A stretch of DNA of 64,000 bases from CAVVJA01 sp963779485 (GCA_963779485.1 CAVZYJ010000012.1:62001-126000), one strand, 5' to 3'. Numbered from the stretch's first letter, positions 17,129 to 26,307 are shown. Program-made: numbers and translations. Notes: generated from the sequence alone by a model not told the origin.

Positions 17129-18897
17129 GGCAGCTCGGCGATCACCCTCGTGCCCTGCCCGGGCTGGCTGTACAGGCGAAGGTTCCCGTCAACGGCTTCC
17201 ACCCGGTCCGCCATCCCGCGCAGACCGCTTCCACCGGCGACGTGAGCGCCACCAGTGCCGTCGTCAGTGACCTCGACTCGGAGCACGCCGTCAGTCTGCG
17301 CGATACGGACCACGGCATGCGCGGCCTGGGCATGCTTGACGGTGTTTTGCAGGGCCTCGCAGATCAGGAAGTACGCGGCTGATTCGATACCTGCCGGAAG
17401 GCGCTCCGGCCCGGTGCCGCAGATCTGCACCGGGATCGGCAGCCGGCGGGCTAACGCAGCGACGGCTGCGGCGAGTCCGTGGTCGGTGAGCACCGTGGGG
17501 TGAATCCCCTGCGCGAGGTCACGCAGCTCGTCGATGGCGGCGTGCAGTTCGGCCTCGGACTCGTCCAGCAACTCCGCCGCCAGGCTTCCATCCAGCGCTT
17601 CCTTGCGGGCCAGTTGCAGAGCCAGACCGATGCCGAGTAGGCGTTGCTGCGCACCGTCATGCAGATCACGTTCCAGCCGCCGTCGTGCTTCGTCCTCGGC
17701 CCGTACCAGCCGGGCCCGGGACGCCCTGGCCTCGGCCAGCCGCGCTTCCAGCTCAGTGTTCAGCCGAGCGTTGTCCAACGCGAGACGGGTGGCAGCGATG
17801 ACCGAGGTCAGCAGTCGCGGATCGTCCAACACCGCGGGATCATGGACGAGGAGGCCAAGGCGGCCGTCGGGGCCGTCGACCCGAGCTGTCGCACGGTGTT
17901 TGTCGGCTGACCGCTCGGCCAGCGGCGCGCCGGCGGAGTCCTGGTATTCGGCGCGCTCGGGATCCCAGCGGCCGAGCCGAACGGTCGGATCGTGCAGCAT
18001 TCTCGACAGCAGCGACTCAATGCGCTGCGGTGGGGCAGCGGCGAGCTGGGCCAGCGCGTCCGCGACATGCGACCGCTCCAGCCGGCTGGCATACAAGACG
18101 AAGAAAAAGGTGACGGCCACCCCGAGCTGCGCAGCGTGGTCGAGCAAGTCGGGAACATCCCACGCGCCGCCAGTGGCGTTCGGCAGCATCGCCTCGACGG
18201 CGAAATTTACCGCCACCACCGCGGCGACAACAGCAATCGGAATCATCAGCCGCCGCCGCCGGCCCGAGGCGCGGATCACGTGGCGGGCGACCAACACCAG
18301 GAAGCCGGCAACGAGAATGCCGTCGACGACCTGGTTCACCGACTGCAGGTTGTCGAAAAGAACGTCATTGAGGCTGGCGAAGGGCGGTCGAGACGGGCAC
18401 GGGCCGCCGAGGCATCCGCCGAACAGCTCGTCAGCGGGCGCGACAGTCAACTGCACCAGGGGCATCGCCAGGGTGTAGGCGTACGTGATGACGACGAAAC
18501 CCTTGTCGAGCCGACTCGTCAGCCGGCCGCTGGGGTAGGCAAGGATCAGGTGGGCGAATACCGCGGCCACCACCGACTGCGCGATCCAACTGAAGCTGAT
18601 CCAGGCCGTGTTCGGCAGAAATCGGACGGGACCGATCAGGAACCAGGTCGAGTAGGCGACCAGCAGCGGCCCGATACGGTTGCCCGGTTGGGCCTCCCAG
18701 ACGAGCAGGCTCACGAACACCGCGGCGAAACCGACGGCCAAGTCGTAGACGACGTACTGCGGCGACTGGCCGTTGCGCCACAACACGCTCTCTGCCGCCA
18801 GGCCGGCGACGAGCAGCACCGGCCACATCGCTCGTCGCACCCAGAGCGAGATCCGGGCCTTACGTCCCGGCAGTGGTTCGACCGCGATGTCAGCCAC
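17119..18897 (-). CDS. Membrane sensor histidine kinase, NarX-like (HisKA_3)
   Basis: The 592-aa protein has about eight hydrophobic segments in the first 270 residues and a GAF/coiled region. The dimerisation helix is RRRLERDLHDGAQQRLLGIGL, with phospho-acceptor His near residue 413. A C-terminal HATPase_c ends in GSGLRGMADRVEAVDGNLRLYSQPGQG. It resembles actinobacterial DesK/LiaS-type kinases. A loop around residues 143-167 contains two cysteines that might be extracytoplasmic (GGCLGGPCPSRPPF), a possible redox or metal switch; this is only an inference. It is the central gene of a three-gene signalling operon. Confidence 0.9.
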   Translation of the reverse strand: MADIAVEPLPGRKARISLWVRRAMWPVLLVAGLAAESVLWRNGQSPQYVVYDLAVGFAAVFVSLLVWEAQPGNRIGPLLVAYSTWFLIGPVRFLPNTAWISFSWIAQSVVAAVFAHLILAYPSGRLTSRLDKGFVVITYAYTLAMPLVQLTVAPADELFGGCLGGPCPSRPPFASLNDVLFDNLQSVNQVVDGILVAGFLVLVARHVIRASGRRRRLMIPIAVVAAVVAVNFAVEAMLPNATGGAWDVPDLLDHAAQLGVAVTFFFVLYASRLERSHVADALAQLAAAPPQRIESLLSRMLHDPTVRLGRWDPERAEYQDSAGAPLAERSADKHRATARVDGPDGRLGLLVHDPAVLDDPRLLTSVIAATRLALDNARLNTELEARLAEARASRARLVRAEDEARRRLERDLHDGAQQRLLGIGLALQLARKEALDGSLAAELLDESEAELHAAIDELRDLAQGIHPTVLTDHGLAAAVAALARRLPIPVQICGTGPERLPAGIESAAYFLICEALQNTVKHAQAAHAVVRIAQTDGVLRVEVTDDGTGGAHVAGGSGLRGMADRVEAVDGNLRLYSQPGQGTRVIAELPCG

Positions 18898-19264
18898 CGT
18901 CGACCAGCCCCTGCAACCGGTCGACCGTCAGATCCGATTTGGTGATGAAGGAGCGGCCGCGCAGTGCGGGGCCGAGTTCGGCCGCCGACCGACTCGAAGT
19001 CAGGACCACGACGGGCCCGCCGGGGCCGCCGATTTGATCGGCCACCGCGATCCCGTCGCCGTCGGGCAACAGCACGTCCAGCAACACGAACTGCGGATGC
19101 ATCCGGCGGACCGCCGCCACGGCAGATTGTGCGTCGCCGGCTTCCCCCACCACTTGGTATCCGGCCGCCCCGAGCAGGCGGTGGGCCATACGCCGGAAGG
19201 TCGGATGGTCATCCACGATCAGCGCAGTGGGGCGCACAGCATCAGTGTCGCCCCAGGCCGCCAC
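18890..19264 (-). CDS. Stand-alone receiver-domain response regulator
   Basis: The 124-aa protein is a single receiver domain: IVDDHPTFRRMA, Asp63 in VLLDVLLPDGDG, Thr/Ser in VLTSS, and a Lys near 109 in FITKSDL. There is no output domain. The GTG start gives eleven residues before the first beta-strand; an internal GTG could trim this. The stop overlaps the kinase start by eight bases, so it heads the operon. It may be a phosphate sink or regulate the kinase. Confidence 0.85.
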   Translation of the reverse strand: MAAWGDTDAVRPTALIVDDHPTFRRMAHRLLGAAGYQVVGEAGDAQSAVAAVRRMHPQFVLLDVLLPDGDGIAVADQIGGPGGPVVVLTSSRSAAELGPALRGRSFITKSDLTVDRLQGLVDGG

Positions 19265-19389
19265 CGACGCATCCGTAGAAATGCCGATCCGGCGAGGCGC
19301 GGCGGCTCCCAGAATCAGCAGGATCGACGATGCGCGCAGTCGCGGGTGCGCCGCACAGTTGCTCCCGACACAAACACCGGGGAGTTGTC

Positions 19390-19869
19390 ATGAACCGTCG
19401 ATCTAGACTCATTCTCGTTGCTGGAATGCTCACCGCTCTGGTCAGTGCCGGAGGTGCGACGGTGGCCGTCGCCGACCCGGCTACTACGGGTCGTGTCCCA
19501 AGCACCATGCACGTGCGGGCCGTCTTCAAAGCCGAGAAGTTCCTGGACGCGGAGCCGGCCGGAACTAGCCTCGGCGACGAGCAGCTCGCCAGCGGCACGC
19601 TCTACAATCCGTCCGGTCGCGAGATGGGAACGTTTGGCTTCATCTGCACAACGGTCGGCGTGACCGCCACCCACACTCTGGAACAGTGCGCTGGTTGGGG
19701 TTTGCTCGCGGATGGGCAGCTCGAGTTCGCGGGCATGTCGCGCGACACCGACACCACACACACCTGGGGCGTGACCGGCGGGACCGGTGCCTACGCGACC
19801 GCGCGGGGCACGCTGATCAGCCACGACCTAAGCGACAGCCTCGACGCAGTGACCATCGAACTCCGATGA
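19390..19869 (+). CDS. Secreted allene-oxide-cyclase-barrel-like protein
   Basis: The 159-aa protein starts at the ATG preceded by GGGGAG, giving the export signal MNRRSRLILVAG then ALVSAGGATVAVA before DP. The mature part shows the AOC/dirigent-like beta-barrel pattern: SLGDEQLASGTLYNPSGREMG, CTTVGVTATHTLEQCAGW, then TWGVTGGTGAYATARGTL. The last motif is typical of the family. Two cysteines could form a disulfide. Bacterial members are mostly uncharacterised and may bind lipophilic compounds. The stop overlaps the start of the next gene by four bases. Confidence 0.7.
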   Translation: MNRRSRLILVAGMLTALVSAGGATVAVADPATTGRVPSTMHVRAVFKAEKFLDAEPAGTSLGDEQLASGTLYNPSGREMGTFGFICTTVGVTATHTLEQCAGWGLLADGQLEFAGMSRDTDTTHTWGVTGGTGAYATARGTLISHDLSDSLDAVTIELR

Positions 19870-20406
19870 GACTCGACATGCGCGTTCGATGGATCGTCGC
19901 CGTCGCGCTCATGGGTCTGCTCGGCGCAGGAGTGACGGCGTGCGGAAGTTCGTCAGCAAAGGTCCACGCCATCGGTCACCATGGATCCGGCGTTCCGGGA
20001 TCGGCTCGAGTCGGTGTGCGCCGCCGATTACGCGGGGATGGTCAACACCGCCAAGCCAGGCGACTCGTTTCCGTATCCCAATTTCGATGTCGAACATCCG
20101 GATCCCGGTCTGCTTCCGAAAGTCGGAGCATTCTTCGCCCCGAACATTCCGTACTGGCAACGGCTCCCCGGCCAGCTGGCCGCGCTCGGTGAGCCAGCCA
20201 CGAACGCGGCGGCCTGGGATCAGCTACGTGACCTCGAACGGCAGAAAAGTGCGACCGGCGTCGATCAGATCCATGCCGCTGAGAACCGCGACGCGGCCAC
20301 GTTCGTCGCGACTGCGCATAGCGTCCGCAGTCTCACACCGCGGCTTACCGCGGCAGAAGACTCCGCCGGAGTGCCGGCGAAGTCCCGGTGCCGAGACGCC
20401 TTCTAG
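19866..20406 (+). CDS. Lipoprotein of unknown function, apparently broken by a frameshift near 19,980
   Basis: From the ATG at 19866 the frame encodes a lipoprotein signal, VRWIVAVALMGLLGAGVTAC, then GSSSAK; the Cys sits in a good lipobox. That frame loses sense soon after. One base later, from 19981 to 20406, an open frame encodes MDPAFRDRLESVCAADYAG and on through YPNFDVEHPDPGLLPKVGAFF, which looks like the mature domain but lacks any export signal and has no ribosome site. Dropping one C of the CC at 19979-19980 joins them into about 180 residues. Either this is a sequencing indel or a genuine pseudogene; the downstream part may otherwise be called as a 141-aa hypothetical. Family not recognised. 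Confidence 0.6.
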
Positions 20407-20428
20407 TGTCCGCCGAAAGCAGCTGGCC

Positions 20429-21502
20429 TCAGCGGTCGAAGTCCACCGTCACTGCGTCGGAGACGGGAAGCGACTGGCAGGTCAGCACGAATCCGGCCGC
20501 GAGCTCGGACGGCTCGAGCGCGAAGTTGCGGCGAAGGTTCACCTCGCCCGCGACAAGCTGGGCCCGACAGGTGCCGCACACGCCGCCCTTGCAGGCGAAA
20601 GGCAGGTCCGGACGCGCACGCTGCGCGCCGTCGAGGATCGGCGTGTCGCGGGGCACCAAGGCCGTGGTCGTGCGCCCGTCGAGCACGATCGTTACCTCGC
20701 TGACCGCGCCGGTCGGTGCCGTGTCCGGGTGCTCGGCCGGCGGTGGGGGCACGTCCTCGACATAGAACAGCTCGCGGTGGATGCGGTCCGCGTCCACGCC
20801 GAGTTCGGTCAGGACCTCGATGGCGCCGGTCACAAGCCCGAATGGTCCGCACAGCCACCAGTGATCGACGGTGTCGACCGGGCAGATCAACGGCAGCAAC
20901 GCGCGCAGTTTGTCGGCGGTTAGCCGGCCACTGAACAGCTCCACTTCCTGGGCCTCGCGCGAGAGCACGTGAACGAGCTGCAGCCGGGCCGGATGGGCGT
21001 CCTTCAGGTCGGCGACCTCGTCGGCGAACATCACCGAGTCGGCGCGCCGGTTGCCGTACACGATGGTCGCCCGGCTCGCCGGGTCGACCAGCACCGAGGC
21101 CGCCATCGAGAGAACCGGCGTGATCCCCGAGCCCGCGGCGATGAACACGTGATGAGCCGGGGTGTCCAGGTCGGGAGTGAACCGGCCGGCCGGCGCGTCT
21201 ACCTCGACCTCGTCACCCGCGCGTACTTCGTGCACGAGCCAGCTGGACATCGCGCCGTCGGGAACCTCACGCACGCCGATCCGCGGCGCCGCACCGCGCG
21301 GAGCGCAGATGGAGTACGAGCGACGCTCGTCCCGTCCGTCGATCGTCCGACGTACCGTAACCGATTGTCCTGGCTGAAAGGCGAATTCCTCGGCCAGCTC
21401 GCTTGGCACATCGAATGTGATCGCCGCCGCGTCCGCGCACAACCGGTCCACGCGGCTCACCGTGAGGTGCCGGAATCGGCGGCGAGCCGACCGGGACGCC
21501 AC
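20429..21502 (-). CDS. paaE: Phenylacetyl-CoA 1,2-epoxidase reductase subunit
   Basis: The 357-aa protein has an FAD-binding barrel (RRSYSICAPRG), an NAD-binding half (VFIAAGSGITPVLSMAASVL) and a C-terminal plant-type [2Fe-2S] ferredoxin domain with FACKGGVCGTCRAQLVAGE and a further Cys in LTCQSLP. It passes electrons from NADPH to the diiron site of PaaA. The GTG start is one base after the paaD stop and preceded by GAGG. It is the last gene of paaABCDE. Confidence 0.95.
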   Translation of the reverse strand: MASRSARRRFRHLTVSRVDRLCADAAAITFDVPSELAEEFAFQPGQSVTVRRTIDGRDERRSYSICAPRGAAPRIGVREVPDGAMSSWLVHEVRAGDEVEVDAPAGRFTPDLDTPAHHVFIAAGSGITPVLSMAASVLVDPASRATIVYGNRRADSVMFADEVADLKDAHPARLQLVHVLSREAQEVELFSGRLTADKLRALLPLICPVDTVDHWWLCGPFGLVTGAIEVLTELGVDADRIHRELFYVEDVPPPPAEHPDTAPTGAVSEVTIVLDGRTTTALVPRDTPILDGAQRARPDLPFACKGGVCGTCRAQLVAGEVNLRRNFALEPSELAAGFVLTCQSLPVSDAVTVDFDR

Positions 21503-21503
21503 C

Positions 21504-22013
21504 TCAGATCTCCTTGACGGATTCGAACGGCTCGCCGCATGACGTGCAGCGGTAGAGCGCCCGGCAGGCGGTTGCCCCGAACTCGGATTGCCGCGTCGTG
21601 TCCTCCGATGCGCAGTGTGGGCAACGCACGCGAGGTGCGGGCCGGGTGAGGGTGAGCGGGATCGGGCCGGTCGGCCGATCAGGTGCCGCCTGGGGCGGGA
21701 CTATGCCGGCGGCGGCGAGCTTCGCGCGGCCCGCTGCGGTGATCCAGTCGCTCGTCCACGCTGGACGGAGGCTCGTCCGCACGTCGACGTCGTCGAATCC
21801 GGCGTTGCGCAGGCGGTGCCGCAGCTCGTTCCGAATCTCGTGCAGGGCCGGGCAGCCGGTGTAGGTCGGCGTGATTGTGACGACGACGCGGCGGCCCGTG
21901 ACGCTGACGTCGCGCAGGATGCCGAGGTCAGCGAGGGTGAGCTGCGGGAGTTCCGGGTCGGGCACGCTGGCGGCGATCGTGCCCGCTCGGGTCATGGCGC
22001 CGGGCGCGGTCAC
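21504..22013 (-). CDS. paaD: Phenylacetyl-CoA epoxidase assembly subunit PaaD
   Basis: The 169-aa protein contains VPDPELPQLTLADLGILRDV and ITPTYTGCPALHEI, the MIP18/DUF59 features of PaaD. It ends in a zinc-ribbon with Cys pairs (RCPHCASEDT...YRCTSCGEPF). PaaD is thought to help mature iron-sulfur or diiron centres of the complex. The GTG overlaps the paaC stop (GTGA). An ATG six codons later is an alternative start. Confidence 0.93.
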   Translation of the reverse strand: MTAPGAMTRAGTIAASVPDPELPQLTLADLGILRDVSVTGRRVVVTITPTYTGCPALHEIRNELRHRLRNAGFDDVDVRTSLRPAWTSDWITAAGRAKLAAAGIVPPQAAPDRPTGPIPLTLTRPAPRVRCPHCASEDTTRQSEFGATACRALYRCTSCGEPFESVKEI

Positions 22014-22882
22014 CAGGTCGCTCCGGGGTGGGCCCGGGCCACGCTCTGCAGTTCGGCGAGCAGTCGGGTCAAGGTGTCTCCGCGACCGGCGGTCCGCCCG
22101 GCTCCGGCCGGCTCCGGCCAGGCCGGGCAGCGCAGCGTGGCGGCGGACAGCACCTCGTCGAGGACGGCGTCGAACTCGCCTCGGGTCTCGCTCGGATCAA
22201 CCGCGACGCCTGCGGCCGCGAGCCGGGTCTCCACGTCCGCGCCGACGAACAGCTCGCCGACGAACGGTGCGATCTGGTCCAGGGCCGCCTGCACCCGCTG
22301 GTGCGAGAAGCCCGTGCCGTCACCGAGACGGATCACCCACCGCGCGGCGTAGTCCCGGTGGTAGGTCAGCTCCTTGACGCCCTTCTCGGCGACGGCGCCC
22401 AGCACCGGGTCGCGGGAGGTTCGGAGCCGATCCAGCAGGGCGAGCCGCCAGGTGCTGAACACGAACAGCCGGGCCATCGCCACCCCGAAGTCGGCGTCGA
22501 CCAGTTCGACCAGGCGCACGTTGCGGAACTGCGCCGGCCCGCGCCGGAACGCGTAGTCGTCCTCGGTGCGTCCCGATCCGTCCGCGGCGCCGGCTCGGGC
22601 CAGCAGGAGGCGAGCCTGGCCGAGCAGGTCGAGCGCGACGTTGGCCAGAGCGGCTTCCTCCTCCAGCTCGGGCGCGTGGGCGACCCACTGCTGCAACCGA
22701 TGCGACATGATCAGCGCGTCGTCGCCGAGCATTTCGCAATAGGTGCCGAGGTCCGTGCCCGAGACACCGTCCGGAACCGTCGTGTCTACCCCGGAAAGCG
22801 GGTCATCGAAGCCGGTGCCGAACGCCCACCGCTGGTCGTCGGTGACGTCGGTGATGGCCTGATACGCGTCGTAGGTATCCAT
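22010..22882 (-). CDS. paaC: Phenylacetyl-CoA epoxidase subunit PaaC
   Basis: The roughly 290-aa ferritin-like helical protein is the structural partner of PaaA. Segments GDDALIMSHRLQQWVAHAPELEEE, NVALDLLGQARLLLARAG and VKELTYHRDYAARWVIRLGDGT are diagnostic. I choose the ATG that overlaps the paaB stop by one base; a GTG one codon upstream is possible. It has lost full diiron coordination in the family and supports PaaA. Confidence 0.93.
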   Translation of the reverse strand: MDTYDAYQAITDVTDDQRWAFGTGFDDPLSGVDTTVPDGVSGTDLGTYCEMLGDDALIMSHRLQQWVAHAPELEEEAALANVALDLLGQARLLLARAGAADGSGRTEDDYAFRRGPAQFRNVRLVELVDADFGVAMARLFVFSTWRLALLDRLRTSRDPVLGAVAEKGVKELTYHRDYAARWVIRLGDGTGFSHQRVQAALDQIAPFVGELFVGADVETRLAAAGVAVDPSETRGEFDAVLDEVLSAATLRCPAWPEPAGAGRTAGRGDTLTRLLAELQSVARAHPGATW

Positions 22883-23175
22883 CACATGTGCGGCACGTCG
22901 TCGGGGATGGCATAGAACGTCGGGTGCCGGTACACCTTGTCACCGCTCGGCGCGAAGAACGGATCCTTCTCGTCCGGGCTGGAGGCCGTGATCTCCCGAG
23001 ACGCCACCACCCAGATGCTCACGCCCTCGTTGCGTCGGGTGTAGACGTCTCGGGCATGATGCAGCGCCATCTGCGCGTCGGCGGCGTGCAGCGAGCCGAC
23101 GTGGACGTGGTTGAGACCGCGCTTGCCACGGAGGAACACCTCGTAGAGCGGCCAGTCCTCGCGCGTCTCACTCAT
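22882..23175 (-). CDS. paaB: Phenylacetyl-CoA epoxidase subunit PaaB
   Basis: The 97-aa length fits the family (about 95-100). DWPLYEVFLRGKRGLNHVHVGS opens the protein and VYTRRNEGVSIWVVAS follows. I prefer the ATG at 23175 over that at 23184 because GAGG lies nine bases upstream of the first; the gene then overlaps the 3' end of paaA by eight bases. PaaB bridges PaaAC heterodimers in the complex. Confidence 0.93.
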   Translation of the reverse strand: MSETREDWPLYEVFLRGKRGLNHVHVGSLHAADAQMALHHARDVYTRRNEGVSIWVVASREITASSPDEKDPFFAPSGDKVYRHPTFYAIPDDVPHM

Positions 23176-24151
23176 CGGACTCATCCTCAGCGTCTCGTCG
23201 CTCGGCCATCTCGGGTTCGCCCCATGGAACGGCATGCTTGGCGGCGTAGGCCATGGCGGCAGCGCGCACCCACGCTCCGCTCTCGTGGGCCGCCCGGCGG
23301 TTGGCGACGCGTTCGGCATTACAGGGTCCGTCGCCCCGAATGACGCGCGTGAACTCCGCCCAGTCCACCTCACCGAAGTCGTACTGGCTGCGCTCGTCAT
23401 TCCAGCGCAGGTCCGAGTCGGGCAACGTAACCCCGAGCGCGTCAGCCTGCGGCACCGTCATGTCGACGAAACGCTGGCGTAGTTCGTCGTTCGTATGCCG
23501 CTTGATCCCCCACGCCATCGACTGCTCCGTGTTGGGAGAGTCGCGGTCCGGCGGTCCGAACATCATCAACGACGGCCACCACCAGCGGTTCGTCGAATCC
23601 TGCACCATGGCTCGCTGCGCCCGGGTGCCGCGCATCATGGTCATGAGCAGCTCGTAGCCCTGCCGCTGGTGGAACGACTCCTCCTTGCAGATGCGGATCA
23701 TCGCCCGCGCGTAGGGGCCGAAGGAACTTCGACACAGCGGCACCTGATTGCAGATAGCCGCGCCGTCGACGAGCCAGCCGATAACCCCGACGTCCGCGAA
23801 TGTGAGTGCGGGGTAGTTGAAGATCGACGAGTATTTCTGATGGCCTTCGATCAGCCGCTCGGTGAGGTCAGCCCGATCCACCCCCAAGGTCTCGGCGGCG
23901 CAGTACAGATACATCCCGTGCCCCGCCTCGTCCTGCACCTTGGCCAACAGAATGGCTTTGCGCCGTAACGAGGGTGCCCGGGTGATCCAGTAGCCTTCGG
24001 GCTGCATGCCGATGATCTCGGAGTGTGCGTGTTGCGCGATCTGGCGGATCATCGTCTTGCGGTAGCCGTCGGGCATCCAGTCCCTCGGTTCAACCCGTCG
24101 ATCGTGCTCGATCGTCCGATCGAAGTGCTCCTGGAGTCCGGCCGTCTCCAT
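23168..24151 (-). CDS. paaA: Phenylacetyl-CoA 1,2-epoxidase catalytic subunit PaaA
   Basis: The 327-aa diiron protein carries the ligand helices in AKVQDEAGHGMYLYCAAE (Glu-x2-His) and ICKEESFHQRQGYELL (Glu-x3-His). It inserts one oxygen atom into the aromatic ring of phenylacetyl-CoA to give the ring-1,2-epoxide. GGAG lies eight bases before the ATG. It leads the paaABCDE operon. An 18-bp candidate PaaR site sits 15-32 bases upstream of the ATG, so the operon is probably repressed until phenylacetyl-CoA accumulates. Confidence 0.96.
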   Translation of the reverse strand: METAGLQEHFDRTIEHDRRVEPRDWMPDGYRKTMIRQIAQHAHSEIIGMQPEGYWITRAPSLRRKAILLAKVQDEAGHGMYLYCAAETLGVDRADLTERLIEGHQKYSSIFNYPALTFADVGVIGWLVDGAAICNQVPLCRSSFGPYARAMIRICKEESFHQRQGYELLMTMMRGTRAQRAMVQDSTNRWWWPSLMMFGPPDRDSPNTEQSMAWGIKRHTNDELRQRFVDMTVPQADALGVTLPDSDLRWNDERSQYDFGEVDWAEFTRVIRGDGPCNAERVANRRAAHESGAWVRAAAMAYAAKHAVPWGEPEMAERRDAEDESDE

Positions 24152-24165
24152 CGCGTATTCTCCTG

Positions 24166-24183
24166 ACTGATCGTTCGGTCAGT
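24166..24183. promoter_or_regulatory. Candidate PaaR operator in front of paaA
   Basis: ACTGA and TCAGT flank TCGTTCGG, giving an 18-bp imperfect palindrome in the paaA leader. The core TCGTTCGGT recurs at 26313-26321 in front of paaZ, on the same strand. The TetR-type regulator gene paaR is nearby, so this is a likely binding site. Confidence 0.65.
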
Positions 24184-24246
24184 AATTATTGTGCCCGTTT
24201 CTGAATCGCTCGCCAAACGGTTACCGAGAGGCGACCAACGGTGAGG

Positions 24247-26283
24247 TCATTGCGGCCAGGTCTTGGCTACGAGGGTCAGCACGTCGTACCGCGCCGCGAC
24301 AGCGCCGTCCTGCTTCGTCACCTCGGCGTCCCATCGGACCTCCCCGTAGTCAGCGTCGACCCGAGGGGTGATCTGCTTGCAGGTCAGCGTCACGGTAAGG
24401 GCGTCACCCGGGAACACCGGGGTGACGAATCGGAGATTCTCCAGGCCGTAGTTGGCGAGGACCGGCCCTGGGTCCGGCTGCACGAACAATCCGGCCGCGA
24501 GCGACAGCACCAGGTAGCCATGAGCGACGATCCCCCCGAAGAGCGGGTTGGCGGCGGCCGCCTCGGGATCGGTATGGGCATAGAACCGATCGCCGGTGAA
24601 ATCCGCGAAGCGGTCGATGTCCTCTGAGGTGACGACGCGGGGGCCGGCGACCACAGCGTCCCCAGGCCGCAACTCGGCGAGGGACTTCCGGAACGGATGG
24701 GGGTCGCCCGTGGCTCGCTCGGCGCCACTGACCCAGCGACCAGTCACCGCGGCGAGCATTCGTGGACTGGCCTGAATGGCCGTGCGCTGCATGTGATGGA
24801 GCACGCTGCGAATGCCGCCCAATTCTTCGCCACCGCCGGCGCGACCAGGGCCGCCGTGCACCAGCATCGGCAGCGGTGAGCCGTGCCCGGTGGACTCCGG
24901 CGCGCTGTCGCGATCGACTACGAGCAGCCGGCCGTGCCACGGCGCGACGCCGAGCACGACTTGTCGCGCGAACTCGGGATCCGCGGTCACGACCGAGCCG
25001 ACGAGGCTACCCAGCCCGCGAGCGGCCAGCGCGACCACCTCATCCGTCGACTGATAGCTCATGACGGTGCTCACCGGGCCGAAGGCCTCGACCTCGTGAG
25101 GCTCGGCGCGCGCCGTATCGTCGCAGCGCACTAGGATCGGGGAGACGAACGCGCCGACTTCGGCGTCCGCGCCCACCACCTCGACGCGGTCCGGATCGCC
25201 GTACACGAGTTGGCCCGCGGCCAGCAGCGCTTTGAGCGAGCGCCGCACTTCCTCCCGTTGCTCCAGGCTCGCCAGCGGGCCCATCCCGACCGACCGGTCG
25301 GCGGGATTGCCCACGACCACACGCGCCAGCCGCTCGGTGAGCGCGGCCTGAACGTCCTCGAGAGCGTCCGCCGGCACGAAGGCACGACGGATAGCGGTGC
25401 ATCTCTGCCCGGTCTTGACGGTCAGCTCGGTCACCAGCTGGTCGATGTACAGATCGAACTCGGCCGTGCCGGCGGAGGCGTCGGGCCCGAGGATCGAGCA
25501 GTTGAGTGAGTCGGTCTCGGCGGTGAACGGAACCGACCGGGTCACCACGGCTGGATGGCTACGCAGCTGACGGGCCGTCGAGGCTGAACCGGTGAACGAC
25601 ACCAAGTCTTGCTCGGTCAGATGATCGAGCAGGTCTCGCGCGCTTCCGCAGACGAGCTGGAGCGCCCCTTCCGGCAGTACGCCGGTGTCGAGCATCAAGG
25701 CGACCAACCGTTCGGTTACATATGCAGTGGGACTCGCAGGTTTCACGAGGGTCGGCACGCCGGCCAGGAACGCGGGCGCGAACTTCTCCAAGGGCCCCCA
25801 TGCCGGGAAATTGAACGCATTGATCTGCACGGCGACTCCGGGCCGAGACGTGTAGACGTGCTGACCCACGAACTGGCCCGCCTTGCCCAGCGCCTCGGCC
25901 GGACCGTCGACGTAAACGGTGTCGTTGGGGAGTTCTCGGCGTCCCTTGCTGCCGTAGGAGAACAGCACGCCCAGCCCACCATCGACGTCAAAGACGGCGT
26001 CTCGACGCGTCGCGCCAGCGTGGGCTGAAAGCTGGTAGAGCTCGTCCCGATGACCCCGTAACTCGGCGGCGAGCGACTTCAGCGTGCTGGCCCGCTCGTG
26101 GAACGTGAGTTGTCGGATCGCCGGTCCGCCGACCCGCCGGCCGTAGTCCAACGCGCCGGCCATATCGACGCCGGCCGACGAGATCCGGGCGACCTCCTCG
26201 CCGGTAACCGCATCGAACAGCGGCGCACCCTGCTCCTCGGGCGTGAACCAGGATCCGTTGACGTAACTGCGGAGTACCACCAT
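24247..26283 (-). CDS. paaZ: Bifunctional oxepin-CoA hydrolase / semialdehyde dehydrogenase
   Basis: The 678-aa fusion has an aldehyde dehydrogenase part (about 1-500; SFTGSASTARQLR, AETDSLN general base, TGQRCTAIRR with the catalytic Cys) and a C-terminal MaoC-like hydratase part (FADFTGDRFYAHTDPEAA, then FGGIVAHGYLVLSLAAG). It opens the oxepin-CoA ring and oxidises the aldehyde. I choose ATG 26283 (preceded by GGGAG) over a TTG two codons upstream. It lies on the paaA strand, 95 bp upstream, and is divergent from paaI; a paired operator lies in the divergent region. Confidence 0.95.
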   Translation of the reverse strand: MVVLRSYVNGSWFTPEEQGAPLFDAVTGEEVARISSAGVDMAGALDYGRRVGGPAIRQLTFHERASTLKSLAAELRGHRDELYQLSAHAGATRRDAVFDVDGGLGVLFSYGSKGRRELPNDTVYVDGPAEALGKAGQFVGQHVYTSRPGVAVQINAFNFPAWGPLEKFAPAFLAGVPTLVKPASPTAYVTERLVALMLDTGVLPEGALQLVCGSARDLLDHLTEQDLVSFTGSASTARQLRSHPAVVTRSVPFTAETDSLNCSILGPDASAGTAEFDLYIDQLVTELTVKTGQRCTAIRRAFVPADALEDVQAALTERLARVVVGNPADRSVGMGPLASLEQREEVRRSLKALLAAGQLVYGDPDRVEVVGADAEVGAFVSPILVRCDDTARAEPHEVEAFGPVSTVMSYQSTDEVVALAARGLGSLVGSVVTADPEFARQVVLGVAPWHGRLLVVDRDSAPESTGHGSPLPMLVHGGPGRAGGGEELGGIRSVLHHMQRTAIQASPRMLAAVTGRWVSGAERATGDPHPFRKSLAELRPGDAVVAGPRVVTSEDIDRFADFTGDRFYAHTDPEAAAANPLFGGIVAHGYLVLSLAAGLFVQPDPGPVLANYGLENLRFVTPVFPGDALTVTLTCKQITPRVDADYGEVRWDAEVTKQDGAVAARYDVLTLVAKTWPQ

Positions 26284-26307
26284 GAACAAGTCTCCCGACT
26301 ATTTCTG

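Noticed and set aside
20429..21502. PaaE considered as BoxA for the benzoate pathway
   Set aside because: It is the last gene of paaABCDE and has the PaaE domain order (flavin, NAD, C-terminal 2Fe-2S); BoxA has a different ferredoxin arrangement. It is only mentioned as a possible substitute.
24233..24627. Possible small gene within the 3' end of paaZ on the plus strand
   Set aside because: No ribosome site and coding sense belongs to the MaoC-like domain on the minus strand.
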